The notes: generated by a model from the sequence alone, not told the origin. Shown: positions 34,019 through 43,551, counted from the stretch's first letter. The stretch is 64,000 bases of DNA from Phycisphaerales bacterium (GCA_009691785.1 SIAM01000004.1:1-64000); one strand, 5' to 3'. Numbers and translations are program-made.

Positions 34019-35434
34019 CTAAACAAGAAGCCTGTCTGGATTTTCCAGAAACCCCAACACTGTGTTTAAAAATTTTGCACCCTCGGCGCCATCCACAATT
34101 CGGTGATCACACGAAAGACTGAGCGGAAGAACAAGGCCGGCGTAGAAGGTCCCATCTTTGGTTAAAACCTGCTCCCTGGCGCGGCCAACAGCAAGAATGG
34201 CGACCTCTGGATAATTGATAATTGGCGTGGCGAACGCGCCGCCGTAACTGCCCACATTGCTCATGGTGAATGTTCCACCCACAAGATTCTCGCGGGCAAC
34301 AGTGCGCTCTTTGCAAGACTCAGCAAGCTCTTTCACAAGCGTGGCCAACTCGCCAACATTTTTCTGGTGCGCATTTCGAAGAACTGGAACCATGAGTCCA
34401 TGATCCGTGTCTACGGCGCAACCAAGGTGAATTGGTTCCTTGATCAAGATTTCCTCGTTGGCGTCATCCACATTCGCGTTCAGTGTTGGGTGTTTGCGCA
34501 ACGCCTTGCACACAGCCAGCATGACAAACGGCAACATGCTGAGCTTTGTTCCCAAGGCGGCCGCATATTCCTTTCGCTTGCGATCAAGTTTGGTGACATC
34601 GGCGGTGTCGACCACGGTGAAATGCACGGCGGTCTTTACAGACAGGTCAAGAGCCTGCGCAATCTTTCGGCGGATTCCACGGAATGGAATGCATTCCTTG
34701 ACGCCTTCGCGATTCACGCTTGGATACGCGACAGAAATTGCGGCAGGGCTTGTGGTGATCGTGTTGTTGTTTGTTGCAGAGTGGGTGATTGGTTGCGCAA
34801 TGACAACACGCGAAGCGGTTGTTTCACGCGCCACATCCGCCGCGCCCTGACTGACGGCTTGAAGATCGCTGGCGGTAACGCGACCACCGCGACCAGTTCC
34901 GCGAACTTGTTGAATGTTCACACCAAGTTCCTTGGCGATCCGTCGAACGGCGGGTGTGGCAAGCGATTTGTTGGGGCCAGAAGAAACACTTTCGTGCTCT
35001 GGCTGCCGAGCAAATCGGCTTGGAACACCAAGTGATCCACTTACATTTCCAACAACGGTACCAGCGTCCTCGGTGGTGTCTGCTTTTGTTTCAATCTTTG
35101 CGGCGGCGACAGGCGCGGCGGGTTGTTTTACGGGCGCGGAAACAGTTTTTGGCGCGCCGGTAACAGCGGCTCTCTTGGCCGCATAGCGGACAAGAACACT
35201 TCCAACCAAAATGGTGTCTCCGGCATTTCCACACAGCTCGCCAATGACGCCATTCCAAGGACTTGAAACTTCAACCAACGCCTTGTCGGTTTCCATTTCG
35301 GCCAGTGTTTGATGTTCTTTGACGACATCGCCAACCCGTACGCGCCATTTAATAAGTTCGGCTTCGTGAACACCTTCGCCAAGATCTGGAAGAATGAAAT
35401 AACTTTTGTCGTCAGGTTGTTTTACGCCAGCCAT
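34019..35434 (-). CDS. 2-oxoacid dehydrogenase E2 (dihydrolipoamide acyltransferase)
   Basis: 471 aa with three parts. The lipoyl domain (residues 10-85) carries the lipoylated lysine in EMETDKALVEVSSP. After an Ala/Pro/Thr linker comes the peripheral-subunit-binding domain (about residues 150-195, ATPAVRRIAKELGV). The catalytic acyltransferase domain ends with SCDHRIVDGAEGA, the HxxxDG active site, near residue 445. It carries acyl groups from E1 to CoA. A GGAG ribosome site precedes the ATG. The product may be acetyl-CoA or branched acyl-CoA; neighbours favour the branched-chain complex (inference). It is modified by the LipA product and reoxidised by the E3 encoded at 50208. Confidence 0.94.
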   Translation of the reverse strand: MAGVKQPDDKSYFILPDLGEGVHEAELIKWRVRVGDVVKEHQTLAEMETDKALVEVSSPWNGVIGELCGNAGDTILVGSVLVRYAAKRAAVTGAPKTVSAPVKQPAAPVAAAKIETKADTTEDAGTVVGNVSGSLGVPSRFARQPEHESVSSGPNKSLATPAVRRIAKELGVNIQQVRGTGRGGRVTASDLQAVSQGAADVARETTASRVVIAQPITHSATNNNTITTSPAAISVAYPSVNREGVKECIPFRGIRRKIAQALDLSVKTAVHFTVVDTADVTKLDRKRKEYAAALGTKLSMLPFVMLAVCKALRKHPTLNANVDDANEEILIKEPIHLGCAVDTDHGLMVPVLRNAHQKNVGELATLVKELAESCKERTVARENLVGGTFTMSNVGSYGGAFATPIINYPEVAILAVGRAREQVLTKDGTFYAGLVLPLSLSCDHRIVDGAEGAKFLNTVLGFLENPDRLLV

Positions 35435-35486
35435 GTGAGGTTCTCCAAGAGCAAGTGGGTTTGGTGCGAGATGTGTTGGTCATAAA

Positions 35487-36455
35487 TTAGTACGCGGCGG
35501 TTTCCTCAATCGCGCGGGCAATGCGATCCGCGTCAGGCATGTAGTCAAGTTCAAGTTTGTAGTAAGGCATGATGGTGTCAAATCCAGTCACGCGTTGCAC
35601 GGGAGATTCCAGATACAAGAAGCATCGCTCCATAATGCGCGCGGCAATTTCGGCGCCAAACCCACACGTTTTTGGTGCTTCATGCACAATCACGCAGCGA
35701 CCAGTTTTCTTAACACTGGCTTCAACCGCGTCCATATCAAACGGATACAACGTGCGAAGATCGATGAGCTCAATGGAACGACCGCCACGCTCAATGGCTT
35801 GCATGCATTGAACAACACTGGATCCCCAACTGACAATGGTCATTTCATTTCCTTCACACACCACGCGCGCCTTGCCAAGAGGAAGCGTGTATTCATCCTC
35901 AGGAACCTCTTCGCGGAAAGCGCGGTAGATGCGCTTTGGTTCAAAGAACATGACGGGATCTGGATCGCGGATTGCCGAGATCAACAAACCTTTGGCGTCA
36001 TATGGACTGCTGGGCATAATCACCTTGATGCCGGGTTGATGAATGTAAACAGTTTCAGGGCTGTCGGAGTGAAGTTCTGGCGCGTGAATTCCGCCGCCAA
36101 CAGGAATGCGAATAGTGAGTGGCACAGTCATGGCGCCACGAGTGCGGGTGCGCATGCGCGCAGCGTGACTGCAAATTTGGTCGTACGCGGGACCAAGAAA
36201 TCCTTCAAATTGAATTTCTGGAATTGGACGCAAGCCAGCCATGGCAAGCCCAATACTTGTGCCAATGATTCCGCTTTCCGCAAGCGGCGTATCGACCACA
36301 CGTTTATCACCAAAACGTTTGTGAAGACCTTCGGTCACGCGGAATACGCCGCCGTTCAGACCAACATCTTCGCCAAGAATGAGCACGCGTTCATCGCGCT
36401 CCATTTCTTGAATCAGCGCCAAATTAATTGCTTGCACAAGCGTGAGATTTGCCAT
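35487..36455 (-). CDS. 2-oxoacid dehydrogenase E1 beta subunit
   Basis: 322 aa of the transketolase C-terminal type beta subunit of E1. Visible family features are NLALIQEMERDERVLILGEDV near residue 12, DTPLAESGI (about residue 57) and GGIHAPELHSDSPE (about residue 125), with the C-terminal swivelling domain EAPKTCGFGAEIA. Together with the alpha subunit it decarboxylates a 2-oxoacid using thiamine diphosphate. AAGGA lies 8 nt before the ATG. It lies 12 nt from the alpha gene and 52 nt before E2. It could belong to pyruvate or branched-chain dehydrogenase. Confidence 0.93.
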   Translation of the reverse strand: MANLTLVQAINLALIQEMERDERVLILGEDVGLNGGVFRVTEGLHKRFGDKRVVDTPLAESGIIGTSIGLAMAGLRPIPEIQFEGFLGPAYDQICSHAARMRTRTRGAMTVPLTIRIPVGGGIHAPELHSDSPETVYIHQPGIKVIMPSSPYDAKGLLISAIRDPDPVMFFEPKRIYRAFREEVPEDEYTLPLGKARVVCEGNEMTIVSWGSSVVQCMQAIERGGRSIELIDLRTLYPFDMDAVEASVKKTGRCVIVHEAPKTCGFGAEIAARIMERCFLYLESPVQRVTGFDTIMPYYKLELDYMPDADRIARAIEETAAY

Positions 36456-36467
36456 GGCGTTATTCCT

Positions 36468-37601
36468 TTAGTGTGAAGTTTTTGCAGGCAGCTCAATAAC
36501 CGCGCCTTCAATTTGAGATGGATCTTGGCCAATACCATGAGTTTGCATGGTGTCGCGTTGCAGCGCAAGGTCTGGTGGAATTGTCGCGTACATGTTGTTG
36601 AAGAAGTCGTTGCGGTCTGGCGGCGGGATGGATTCCGCGCGCTCAACCGCCGCGGCCACGTCGCGTTGCGCGCGCTCCGCAAGCGCGGCCTCCTTGGCGT
36701 CGTCCCAAAGACCACGGGTGGTTAGAAACTTTCGAATGCGAAGAATTGGATCGCGGGTTTTCCACGCGTCGACTTCGGCTTGATCACGGTAACGACGCGC
36801 GTCGTCAGCGGTGGTGTGATCGCCCAGGCGATAAGTGACCGCTTCGATAAAGAATGGGCGACCTTTTTCGCGCGCAAGCGCGGCGGCTTTGCGCACGCAA
36901 TACACAACGGAGAAAATATCGTTTCCATCACACTGAATAGTGTCCATTCCGTAAGCCACGGCGCGTTGAGCAATAGTTGGAGCGGAGCACTGAATTTTTC
37001 CTGGAACACTGATGGCCCAGAAATTATTTTGGCAGAAGAAAATAACAGGAATGTCCAGGTTTGCCGCGAAATTCATGGCTTCATGAAAGTCGCCCTCGCT
37101 GGTTGCTCCATCGCCAAAGAACGTGCACGCCAAACGTTTTTCACCACGATATTTGGCGGCCCACGCCAAACCCGTGGCGTGCAACAGTTGCGTTCCAATT
37201 GGAATGGCAAGCGGCATGCAATACAACTCGCGCGGAATGGCGTTGCCGCGCTCGTCGCCCATCCAATGCAACAAAATCATTTCCATTGGAAGACCGCGCC
37301 AAAACAGGCCGGCATTTTCGCGGTAACACGGAACCAGCCAATCGGTTTTGTCCAGCGCATACGCCGCGCCCATGCTTGCGGCTTCTTGTCCCATGTTCTG
37401 CGGAAACGTTCCCATGCGACCAGAGCGTTGAAGTTTGAACGCCACCTCATCAAGGTGGCGACATACGCACATGTGCTCATACAAACGGACAAGGTCGCCA
37501 TCCGGAATCAGACCCGCGCCCAACTTCTCATCAAAGTTGGCGTTGACGTCCAGAATGGAGACGTGGTCAATGGTGGTCGTGAAGGCGCTTTTGATTGGCA
37601 T
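36468..37601 (-). CDS. 2-oxoacid dehydrogenase E1 alpha subunit
   Basis: 377 aa. The thiamine-diphosphate fold is marked by FGDGATSEGDFHEAMNFAA (Mg2+/ThDP motif, GDG...N) at about residues 171-189, followed by FFCQNNFWAIS. The phosphorylation-loop-like sequence YRLGDHTTADDARRYR lies near residue 263. It is the catalytic alpha half of an alpha2beta2 E1. It opens the E1-E2 set, with an AGGA ribosome site and a probable promoter (TCGCTACACT, 37665-37674) in the 87-nt gap after leucine dehydrogenase. Context suggests branched-chain 2-oxoacids, but pyruvate cannot be excluded from sequence alone. Confidence 0.93.
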   Translation of the reverse strand: MPIKSAFTTTIDHVSILDVNANFDEKLGAGLIPDGDLVRLYEHMCVCRHLDEVAFKLQRSGRMGTFPQNMGQEAASMGAAYALDKTDWLVPCYRENAGLFWRGLPMEMILLHWMGDERGNAIPRELYCMPLAIPIGTQLLHATGLAWAAKYRGEKRLACTFFGDGATSEGDFHEAMNFAANLDIPVIFFCQNNFWAISVPGKIQCSAPTIAQRAVAYGMDTIQCDGNDIFSVVYCVRKAAALAREKGRPFFIEAVTYRLGDHTTADDARRYRDQAEVDAWKTRDPILRIRKFLTTRGLWDDAKEAALAERAQRDVAAAVERAESIPPPDRNDFFNNMYATIPPDLALQRDTMQTHGIGQDPSQIEGAVIELPAKTSH

Positions 37602-37664
37602 GGTGATTTCCTAGAACAAAAAAATTATTCAAACAGAGAGGGCGGACTTTGTATTCAGTTCAAA

Positions 37665-37674
37665 AGTGTAGCGA
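37665..37674 (-). promoter_or_regulatory. TCGCTACACT extended -10 upstream of E1 alpha
   Basis: The minus strand carries TCGCTACACT, with TACACT as -10 (37670-37665), about 63 nt upstream of the E1 alpha start and just past the leucine dehydrogenase stop. It would let the E1-E2 genes be expressed apart from the upstream catabolic genes. Confidence 0.45.
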
Positions 37675-37688
37675 ATGTGTTTGTTGAT

Positions 37689-38813
37689 TTAGGACGCGGT
37701 GCTTGTGATTTGATTTGGATTTGTGCCCGTGTGCGCGTTGCCCAATTCATGAACCCGCTCAACACTTTGGGCACGGCCATGTTCAATGCGACGCTTGGCA
37801 TACGCCACCGCCGCCTCATGCGTGCTGTGGGCGGCGTTGCCTTCTTTGAGCACGGACGTGGTTGTGTGCTCAATTTGCTCAATCTTTTGATTGATTTGAG
37901 CTTCGGTCATTCCCAAATACAAACCAGCCAAACGAATAAGACCGCCAGCGTTGACCACAAAATCTGGACCATACAAAATGCCACACTTCTTCAGGCGCGC
38001 GCCATCATCAATCGTGTGCAGCAATTGATTGTTGGCGGTGCCACACACAATTTCACACTTGAGATTGGTGATGGTGCGGTCATCAAGCACTCCACCAAGC
38101 GCGCATGGCGCAAGTATGTCGACCTTGGTGGTGAAAATATTTTCACTATCGCCCACGGCGCTAATGCCAAGTTCTTTCACGGCCTTCTCAAGCGCGCCGC
38201 GGTTCACGTCGCTTGCAATTACTTTGGCGCCAGCTTCTTTACACAACCTAGCCAGGCGGTAGCCCGTTGCGCCAACACCTTGCACACCAACAGTCATGCC
38301 GGAAAAATCAACCTTGCGGCCAATGTGCTTCAAGCACGCCTTCATGCCGTTAAAGCAACCGGTCGCGGTGAACGGACTTGGGTCGCCACCATGACTCACG
38401 GTTTCACCGCCCATGACGTGTTGAGTTTCTTCCGCCATCCAATCGCAGAACTGCGGCGTTACACCAACATCTTCCGCGGCGATATACGCGCCATTCATGG
38501 TGTCGACAAAGCGACCCATGGCGCGGGCCTCAGCTTCGGTCGCGGCTTGACCAGGCTTGATCAAGATCACGCTTTTTGCGCCGCCCATGGCAAGTTCCGC
38601 GGCGGCGGATTTGTACGTCATGCCTTCTGAAAGGCGAAGCACATCGCGGATAGCCTCGGCCTCATCGGCGTAGGCCCAACGGCGCGTGCCACCAAGTGCG
38701 TTGCCAAGCACGGTGCTGTGAATGGCAATAATGGAGCGAAGACCCGTGATCGGATCGTTGTGAAAACAAAGTCGTTCGTGTCCGTGATCAGCGAGCGTTT
38801 CAAAAAGTTTCAT
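37689..38813 (-). CDS. leucine/valine dehydrogenase (Glu/Leu/Phe/Val dehydrogenase family)
   Basis: 374 aa. Catalytic-domain motif YKSAAAELAMGGAKSVI holds the two conserved lysines (near residues 68 and 80), and the second domain has the NAD-binding GVQGVGATGYRLA near residue 180. Leucine dehydrogenase deaminates branched-chain amino acids reversibly to 2-oxoacids, with NAD+. It is directly upstream of E1 alpha, E1 beta and E2, so its products could feed that complex. A GGAG site lies 10 nt before the ATG. The plus strand carries a very long shadow frame here, due to codon bias. Confidence 0.93.
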   Translation of the reverse strand: MKLFETLADHGHERLCFHNDPITGLRSIIAIHSTVLGNALGGTRRWAYADEAEAIRDVLRLSEGMTYKSAAAELAMGGAKSVILIKPGQAATEAEARAMGRFVDTMNGAYIAAEDVGVTPQFCDWMAEETQHVMGGETVSHGGDPSPFTATGCFNGMKACLKHIGRKVDFSGMTVGVQGVGATGYRLARLCKEAGAKVIASDVNRGALEKAVKELGISAVGDSENIFTTKVDILAPCALGGVLDDRTITNLKCEIVCGTANNQLLHTIDDGARLKKCGILYGPDFVVNAGGLIRLAGLYLGMTEAQINQKIEQIEHTTTSVLKEGNAAHSTHEAAVAYAKRRIEHGRAQSVERVHELGNAHTGTNPNQITSTAS

Positions 38814-38864
38814 GACTGCAACTCTCCGTATAAATTGAATAAAGAAATGAATAACAACACCAAA

Positions 38865-40805
38865 CTATTTACCAACCTTGATGCCTTCAAAAACACTTCC
38901 CGAACCAAATTGTGGAATGGGCGATTGATTTACCTTGTGGCCAGATCCGCGCGCCTTTAAATCCACGGTGCGCTCTGGAATGGCGTAGTTGGAATTTGCA
39001 AGCAGATCAGAACGCTTCATGGCCGCGGCTGCGGCGCGCCTCATTGTGGAATCTGTGTTGTGATGTAACGAGCGGATTTCACTCTGAATTTCAAGATTTG
39101 CCATGGCCACCAAATGTTCAACCATGGCCATGTCGTGTTCAAGCGCGTTGCCTTCAAGACCGTTGCGCAAGGCGCGGTCAAGCTTGGAAAGCGAGCACAC
39201 CACGGCGTGAATCCAAAGCGAACACATGGAAAGGCGGGCCTGCACCATTTGGTTGGTGATCAGTTTTTCCTCGTACTCTTTGAAGGCCATCTTCACTTGA
39301 TGGCTATGCTCACGAATGTGCATCATGGTTGACAAACCAAATCGCCGCAACCGCGGATGCAGTGTTTGCGCCTTTGGAAGGCCACCGCGAAGGCCAAGGA
39401 ATAGTTGTCCACCAATCTGAACCGCGCTGCTGATGGCCTTGAGAGGATTGGCGCGAATGGAAAGCATCCACTCACCAAGTTGCTTGGAGCCATAGGCAAA
39501 AATGAAACTGTGCATGACTTCGTTGGCGCCTTCAACAATGATGTTGATGCGCGAGTCGCGCCAAATTCGCTCGATGCCATTTTCGGTCATGTAACTTTCG
39601 CCGCCCATGATTTGCATGGTGTCATCCACAACTCGGTACCCCATTTCGCTGCAGAACACCTTGCACATTGCGGTTTCCAACATGATGTCGTCGTCATGTC
39701 GATCCAGGAAACCCGTGGTCATGTACAGAATGGCGTCCATGGCGTACAGGCGCGCGCCCATACGCGCGATTTTTTCTTGGATGAGGTCAAACTCGGCGAT
39801 AGGTCGATCAAATTGATAGCGATATTTAGCCCACTTACACGCTTGTTCATAGGCGAAGGTGGCGCCGCCCAACATGCCGGCGCTTAGCGTGCAACGGCCA
39901 TAATTTAAACAAGTGAGCGCGACGTTCAGTCCGCGGCCCTCCTTGTGAAGAAGATTTTCTTTGGGCACTTTGACATTGGTGAGCTTGATGCGCGCTTGCC
40001 ACGTTCCGCGAATGCCGCACTTGGAACGATTACGGCTGAAGATTTCAACGCCCTCCATGTCCGGCGTGCAAATAAGCGCGCTGACCGCGTCCTTTTCTTT
40101 TCCGGTTTTTGGGTCCTTCAGTTTTTGTTTTGCCATGACGGTGAAGAAACCAGCAAGCGCGGCGCTGGTGGCCCATTTCTTTTCACCATTGATAATGTAG
40201 AAATTTCCGCACGGACTTATTTCACATCGGGTTTCTTGGCCGCCAGCGTCGCAACCAACATTGGGCTCGCTTAGGCAAAATGCGGAAAGCGAATCTTTGG
40301 CCATTCTTGTTAAAAAGCGATTCTTTTGCTCAGCATTTCCAAAAAGCATAAGGGCCTTGCAGCCTATGCTTTGATGCGCGCTGACAAGCACCGCTGTGCT
40401 GCCGCAATAACGGCCAATGAGTTCAAGCGAGCGGTTGTAACTGGTGATACCAAATCCGCCGCCGCCATATTCCTTTGGAATGGTCATGCCAAGCGCGCCC
40501 AAATCAAAGAGTCGCTTCACAACCCAATCTGGAATTTCCTGTTTTTGGTCAATTTCAATCGCTGGATGTTCTGTCTTGAGATATTGCTCAAGCGCCGCAA
40601 GAAGTTGATCGCAACGCGCGGTTTCCTCCGCTGAACTTTCCGGATACGGAAACGCGACGCTTTCGCGGAAGTTGCCCCAGAAATAATTTTTAACAAGACC
40701 CATCTTGTCTGGATCTGGTCCAAGCATTTCTTGAGCCTGCTCGATTTGTTTGCGATCTTTTTCAGAAACATTTTTCAAATCGGTGGCAAGATTGGCGGCG
40801 GCCAT
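38865..40805 (-). CDS. very-long-chain-type acyl-CoA dehydrogenase
   Basis: 646 aa, larger than the ~380 aa short/medium-chain enzymes and close to the VLCAD/ACAD9 type with an extra helical C-terminal domain (residues ~440-640). FAD-binding motifs include AFCLSEPNVGCDAG (about residue 177) and EKKWATSA (about residue 209). A catalytic-base candidate Glu is in IVEGANEVM near residue 428. The flavoenzyme makes trans-2-enoyl-CoA, passing electrons to ETF. It is followed by leucine dehydrogenase and preceded by three crotonases. AGGAG 6 nt before the ATG is a good ribosome site. A branched-acyl substrate is suggested by context only. Confidence 0.92.
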   Translation of the reverse strand: MAAANLATDLKNVSEKDRKQIEQAQEMLGPDPDKMGLVKNYFWGNFRESVAFPYPESSAEETARCDQLLAALEQYLKTEHPAIEIDQKQEIPDWVVKRLFDLGALGMTIPKEYGGGGFGITSYNRSLELIGRYCGSTAVLVSAHQSIGCKALMLFGNAEQKNRFLTRMAKDSLSAFCLSEPNVGCDAGGQETRCEISPCGNFYIINGEKKWATSAALAGFFTVMAKQKLKDPKTGKEKDAVSALICTPDMEGVEIFSRNRSKCGIRGTWQARIKLTNVKVPKENLLHKEGRGLNVALTCLNYGRCTLSAGMLGGATFAYEQACKWAKYRYQFDRPIAEFDLIQEKIARMGARLYAMDAILYMTTGFLDRHDDDIMLETAMCKVFCSEMGYRVVDDTMQIMGGESYMTENGIERIWRDSRINIIVEGANEVMHSFIFAYGSKQLGEWMLSIRANPLKAISSAVQIGGQLFLGLRGGLPKAQTLHPRLRRFGLSTMMHIREHSHQVKMAFKEYEEKLITNQMVQARLSMCSLWIHAVVCSLSKLDRALRNGLEGNALEHDMAMVEHLVAMANLEIQSEIRSLHHNTDSTMRRAAAAAMKRSDLLANSNYAIPERTVDLKARGSGHKVNQSPIPQFGSGSVFEGIKVGK

Positions 40806-40933
40806 GGGGTGCTCCTAAAGATTGGCAGTGCAAGATTGTCTATTCAACGCTGACAAGCGTGATCGATCAACCCCCAAACGCGTTAAATGTATAAAATTGA
40901 TAAATATGTATTCATGTGTAGCAGGCCCCGTAT

Positions 40934-41815
40934 TTATCGCTTCAAAAACGCATCAAGGCACGCGCGGGCTTCGGGAGTATGTCGCAACTCAATAAGATGT
41001 TTTTGCTCGCACAACAATCCGGCCTGAAAGCCATGTTGCAAACCGGCCCTGACTGCATCAAGGGCGGCGCGCGCGGCGGCGGTGTTTGGCAGTTGTGATT
41101 CAAGTTGTTCAAGCACTTTCAATGTTGCTTGGTGAAATTGCGCGTCGGCGACAGAAAGCGGTGAGCGACGCGTTTGTATTTTTGGATTGGCGTGAATCCA
41201 CGCGACCGCGATTTCTGTGGCAGATTCACCAGCGGAAATTTTTTTTACGAACAGGCCGCTTGGAATTTCTGTCGAGTCAAATGGAGTACCGGTGCATGTG
41301 GCCATGATGGCTTTGGAAATATCCATGCGCGCGGCCAACATCATGGTGCCGCCCCAGCCAGGACAAATTCCAAGACCACATTCTGGAAGTCCAACCTTCC
41401 AACTTTTTTCGCCAGGAGCAGGGACCGCGCCAATCAACGCGTCGCAGTGCATGGCAAGTTCAAGACCACCTCCAAGCGCGGCTTTGTGAATGACCGCGAC
41501 ACTGGTGAACGCAAGGGCACTAATGCGGCCATACGCAACGCTTCCGGCGCGCAAATACACATCAAGATCGGCGTCATTGAGCGCGTCTATTTCCGCAAGA
41601 TCCGCGCCGGCCACAAACACGCGCGCGCTTGAGCTTTGCAAAATAAGACCAGAGAGATCTTGTTTAGCAAGTTGGCACAAGGCAGCGTCCAGCGAATCAA
41701 TCAACCAACGATCAAGCACAACAACGCCACCGCGCGGCTTTTTTGGATTTGGAATAAGTGATAGAACGGCAATGTTGTCCGCGCGAATTTCAATTGGAAG
41801 GGCGGGTTCACTCAT
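40934..41815 (-). CDS. enoyl-CoA hydratase/isomerase family protein with both catalytic glutamates
   Basis: 293 aa crotonase-fold protein. The oxyanion loop and first Glu are in ALGGGLELAMHCD (about residue 121), and the second Glu is in GLPECGLGICPGWGG (about residue 148). Both positions match active hydratases. It would hydrate enoyl-CoA from the neighbouring acyl-CoA dehydrogenase. The ATG overlaps the previous gene's stop by 4 nt. The C-terminal ~70 residues form the trimerisation helix region. It is the last of three adjacent crotonase genes. Confidence 0.9.
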   Translation of the reverse strand: MSEPALPIEIRADNIAVLSLIPNPKKPRGGVVVLDRWLIDSLDAALCQLAKQDLSGLILQSSSARVFVAGADLAEIDALNDADLDVYLRAGSVAYGRISALAFTSVAVIHKAALGGGLELAMHCDALIGAVPAPGEKSWKVGLPECGLGICPGWGGTMMLAARMDISKAIMATCTGTPFDSTEIPSGLFVKKISAGESATEIAVAWIHANPKIQTRRSPLSVADAQFHQATLKVLEQLESQLPNTAAARAALDAVRAGLQHGFQAGLLCEQKHLIELRHTPEARACLDAFLKR

Positions 41816-42582
41816 GATTTACTTTGGGTTGTGTCAAAGCGGGCGCGCAGGCGTTCTTGCGCTTCATTACCGGAAATAATTTCCGCGGAAAGATTGGCGG
41901 CCTTGGTTAAAACAGATTCTTCAAGAAGGCCATCAAGTTGGTGTAACCAACGCTTGGTGGTGGCAATGGCGTTTGGACCACCAGAAGATAATTTGTGCGC
42001 GAAGTCAATGGTGGCGCTATCAAGTTGTTCAACACCAACCAAGTGTGTTGCCATACCAATGCGCGCGGCTTCTTGGCCATCAACAATTCCGCCCGCCAGA
42101 AGCAACGCGCGCGCGCGACCGGCGCCAATTTTAGAAATAAGAAATGGCGCGACAACCGCGGGGCAGACACCAAGATCAACCTCGGGGCAGCCAAACTTGG
42201 CCTGTTCATGGGTGAATGCAAAATCACAGGCGACTACAAGTCCGCAACCACCACCAATGGCGGCGCCCTGAACTTTTGCAATAACGGGAATGGAAAGTTT
42301 GCGAAGCGCCAAACCAACACGCGCGAGTCCGTGCAACATGAGACCCATTTTTTGTGAGTCGTGTAACACGCCGCGAAGATCCATGCCCGCGCAAAATGAT
42401 TTTCCGTTGCCCGAAAGAATAAGAACGCGCGCGGCGGAATGTGCGGCCACCGTGGCCACGGCGCGTTCAAGTTGTTCTATAAGTTCAAAACTGAGCGCGT
42501 TGCGCGCGTCGGGCCTGTTCAGCGAAACGTGCACAATTCCTGCGGCTTCCGGCGTTGAATTGATTTGTACCAACTCATTCAT
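41812..42582 (-). CDS. LiuC-like enoyl-CoA hydratase (methylglutaconyl-CoA hydratase-like)
   Basis: 256 aa from ATG 42582; upstream in-frame codons lie beyond the -10 element and are excluded. The first catalytic Glu position is Gly (IGGGCGLVVACD) while the second is kept (GCPEVDLG). The segment VCPAVVAPFLISKIG resembles LiuC-type hydratases of the leucine/isovalerate route, which keep the same single Glu pattern (family knowledge). TACTCT ends 7 nt before the ATG. It overlaps the next crotonase by 4 nt and fits branched-chain catabolism with the downstream genes. Confidence 0.88.
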   Translation of the reverse strand: MNELVQINSTPEAAGIVHVSLNRPDARNALSFELIEQLERAVATVAAHSAARVLILSGNGKSFCAGMDLRGVLHDSQKMGLMLHGLARVGLALRKLSIPVIAKVQGAAIGGGCGLVVACDFAFTHEQAKFGCPEVDLGVCPAVVAPFLISKIGAGRARALLLAGGIVDGQEAARIGMATHLVGVEQLDSATIDFAHKLSSGGPNAIATTKRWLHQLDGLLEESVLTKAANLSAEIISGNEAQERLRARFDTTQSKS

Positions 42583-42589
42583 ATATGAA

Positions 42590-42599
42590 AGAGTAGCGA
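42590..42599 (-). promoter_or_regulatory. TCGCTACTCT extended -10 for the LiuC-like gene
   Basis: The minus strand has TCGCTACTCT; TACTCT (42595-42590) ends 7 nt before ATG 42582. No Shine-Dalgarno sequence is present. The 120-bp gap before it contains no gene. Confidence 0.5.
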
Positions 42600-42702
42600 A
42601 ATGAAACAAGAATTGGTTCAGCGCACCCGAAGCCAGGTGGCGCACAAGCCATATTTTGGGCGTGCTGAAATGGTGGGAAAGTAAAATTAAAATTCATGTT
42701 GT

Positions 42703-43551
42703 CTAAGAACGCTTTTTCCAAACAGCGGCGACTCGATCAACGCTTTCGCCGCCGCCAACACCGGACATGCTGGCCGCAAGGGCAGACGCGCGATGTGTGT
42801 GGTGTGAAAGCGGGTCAAGTTGTTGCAACCACCGCTTTGTTGCCAAGAGCGCGCGTGGACCTTTGGCCAACAAGGCGTGTGTGAGCTTGGAAGTTTCTTG
42901 AACCAGCGCGCCGTTGTGATTGGGCGTGTTGCTTGTTGGGTTCTTCGGCTCCGGTTCTGAAGCGACCATGTGTGAAGCAAAACCCAATTCAAACGCGCGC
43001 GCACCACTTATAAGTTCACCCCCCAACAATAATTCTCGCGCCGCGCCAAGGCCCATGCGCGAGGAAAGTGTTGGCCCACTGAGAGCCGGTGATAATCCAA
43101 TGGCGTGTGTTGGATATCCAAATTTGGCGTCGGCCGTGGCGATGACAAAATCACACGTGGATACAAGCGCGCAACCACCAGCAAGCGCGGCGCCAGACAC
43201 GGCGGCAATTGTGATGGCAGGCAGTTGCGAAACCATGTCAATGCAGTGGTGAAGTCGATGTAAATAACCGGCAAGCACTGGTTGCGCGCTGGACGCATCA
43301 TTAGCCACCGCGTGAAGATTGAAGCCGGCGCAAAATGCGGGACCATTGGCGCGCAGAACAACAACGCGAATTGTGGAATGTTTTTGAACATCCGCCAGGG
43401 CGTTTTCAAGCGCAACGAACATGTCATTGTCAAGCGCGTTGCGGCGATCTGGATTATTCATCGTGATAGTGGCGACATCGCGCTCGTTGGTTTCACCATT
43501 ACGACCACCTGAATATTCAAGAAGAACCAATTCGCGCGCCGGCGTTGTCAT
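42703..43551 (-). CDS. crotonase-fold protein lacking both catalytic glutamates
   Basis: 282 aa from ATG 43551, whose ATGA overlaps the upstream gene's stop; an extended frame upstream is shadow. The fold is clear (SGAALAGGCALVSTCDFVIA, then GLSPALSGPTLSSRMG), but the first Glu position is Ala and the second is Thr (YPTHAIGL), so the usual hydratase acid/base pair is absent. It may act as an isomerase, hydrolase or binding protein, or have lost activity. It sits directly after a histidine phosphatase and before the LiuC-like gene. An insertion between the helices (EPEPKNPTSNTPN) is unusual. Confidence 0.85.
   Translation of the reverse strand: MTTPARELVLLEYSGGRNGETNERDVATITMNNPDRRNALDNDMFVALENALADVQKHSTIRVVVLRANGPAFCAGFNLHAVANDASSAQPVLAGYLHRLHHCIDMVSQLPAITIAAVSGAALAGGCALVSTCDFVIATADAKFGYPTHAIGLSPALSGPTLSSRMGLGAARELLLGGELISGARAFELGFASHMVASEPEPKNPTSNTPNHNGALVQETSKLTHALLAKGPRALLATKRWLQQLDPLSHHTHRASALAASMSGVGGGESVDRVAAVWKKRS

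Noticed and set aside
36780-38630. A 616-codon open plus-strand frame antisense to E1 alpha and leucine dehydrogenase
   Set aside because: It lies entirely opposite two well-supported genes, has no family motifs, and is rich in His/Asn/Arg as expected for the reverse of these codons. It reflects codon bias, not a gene.
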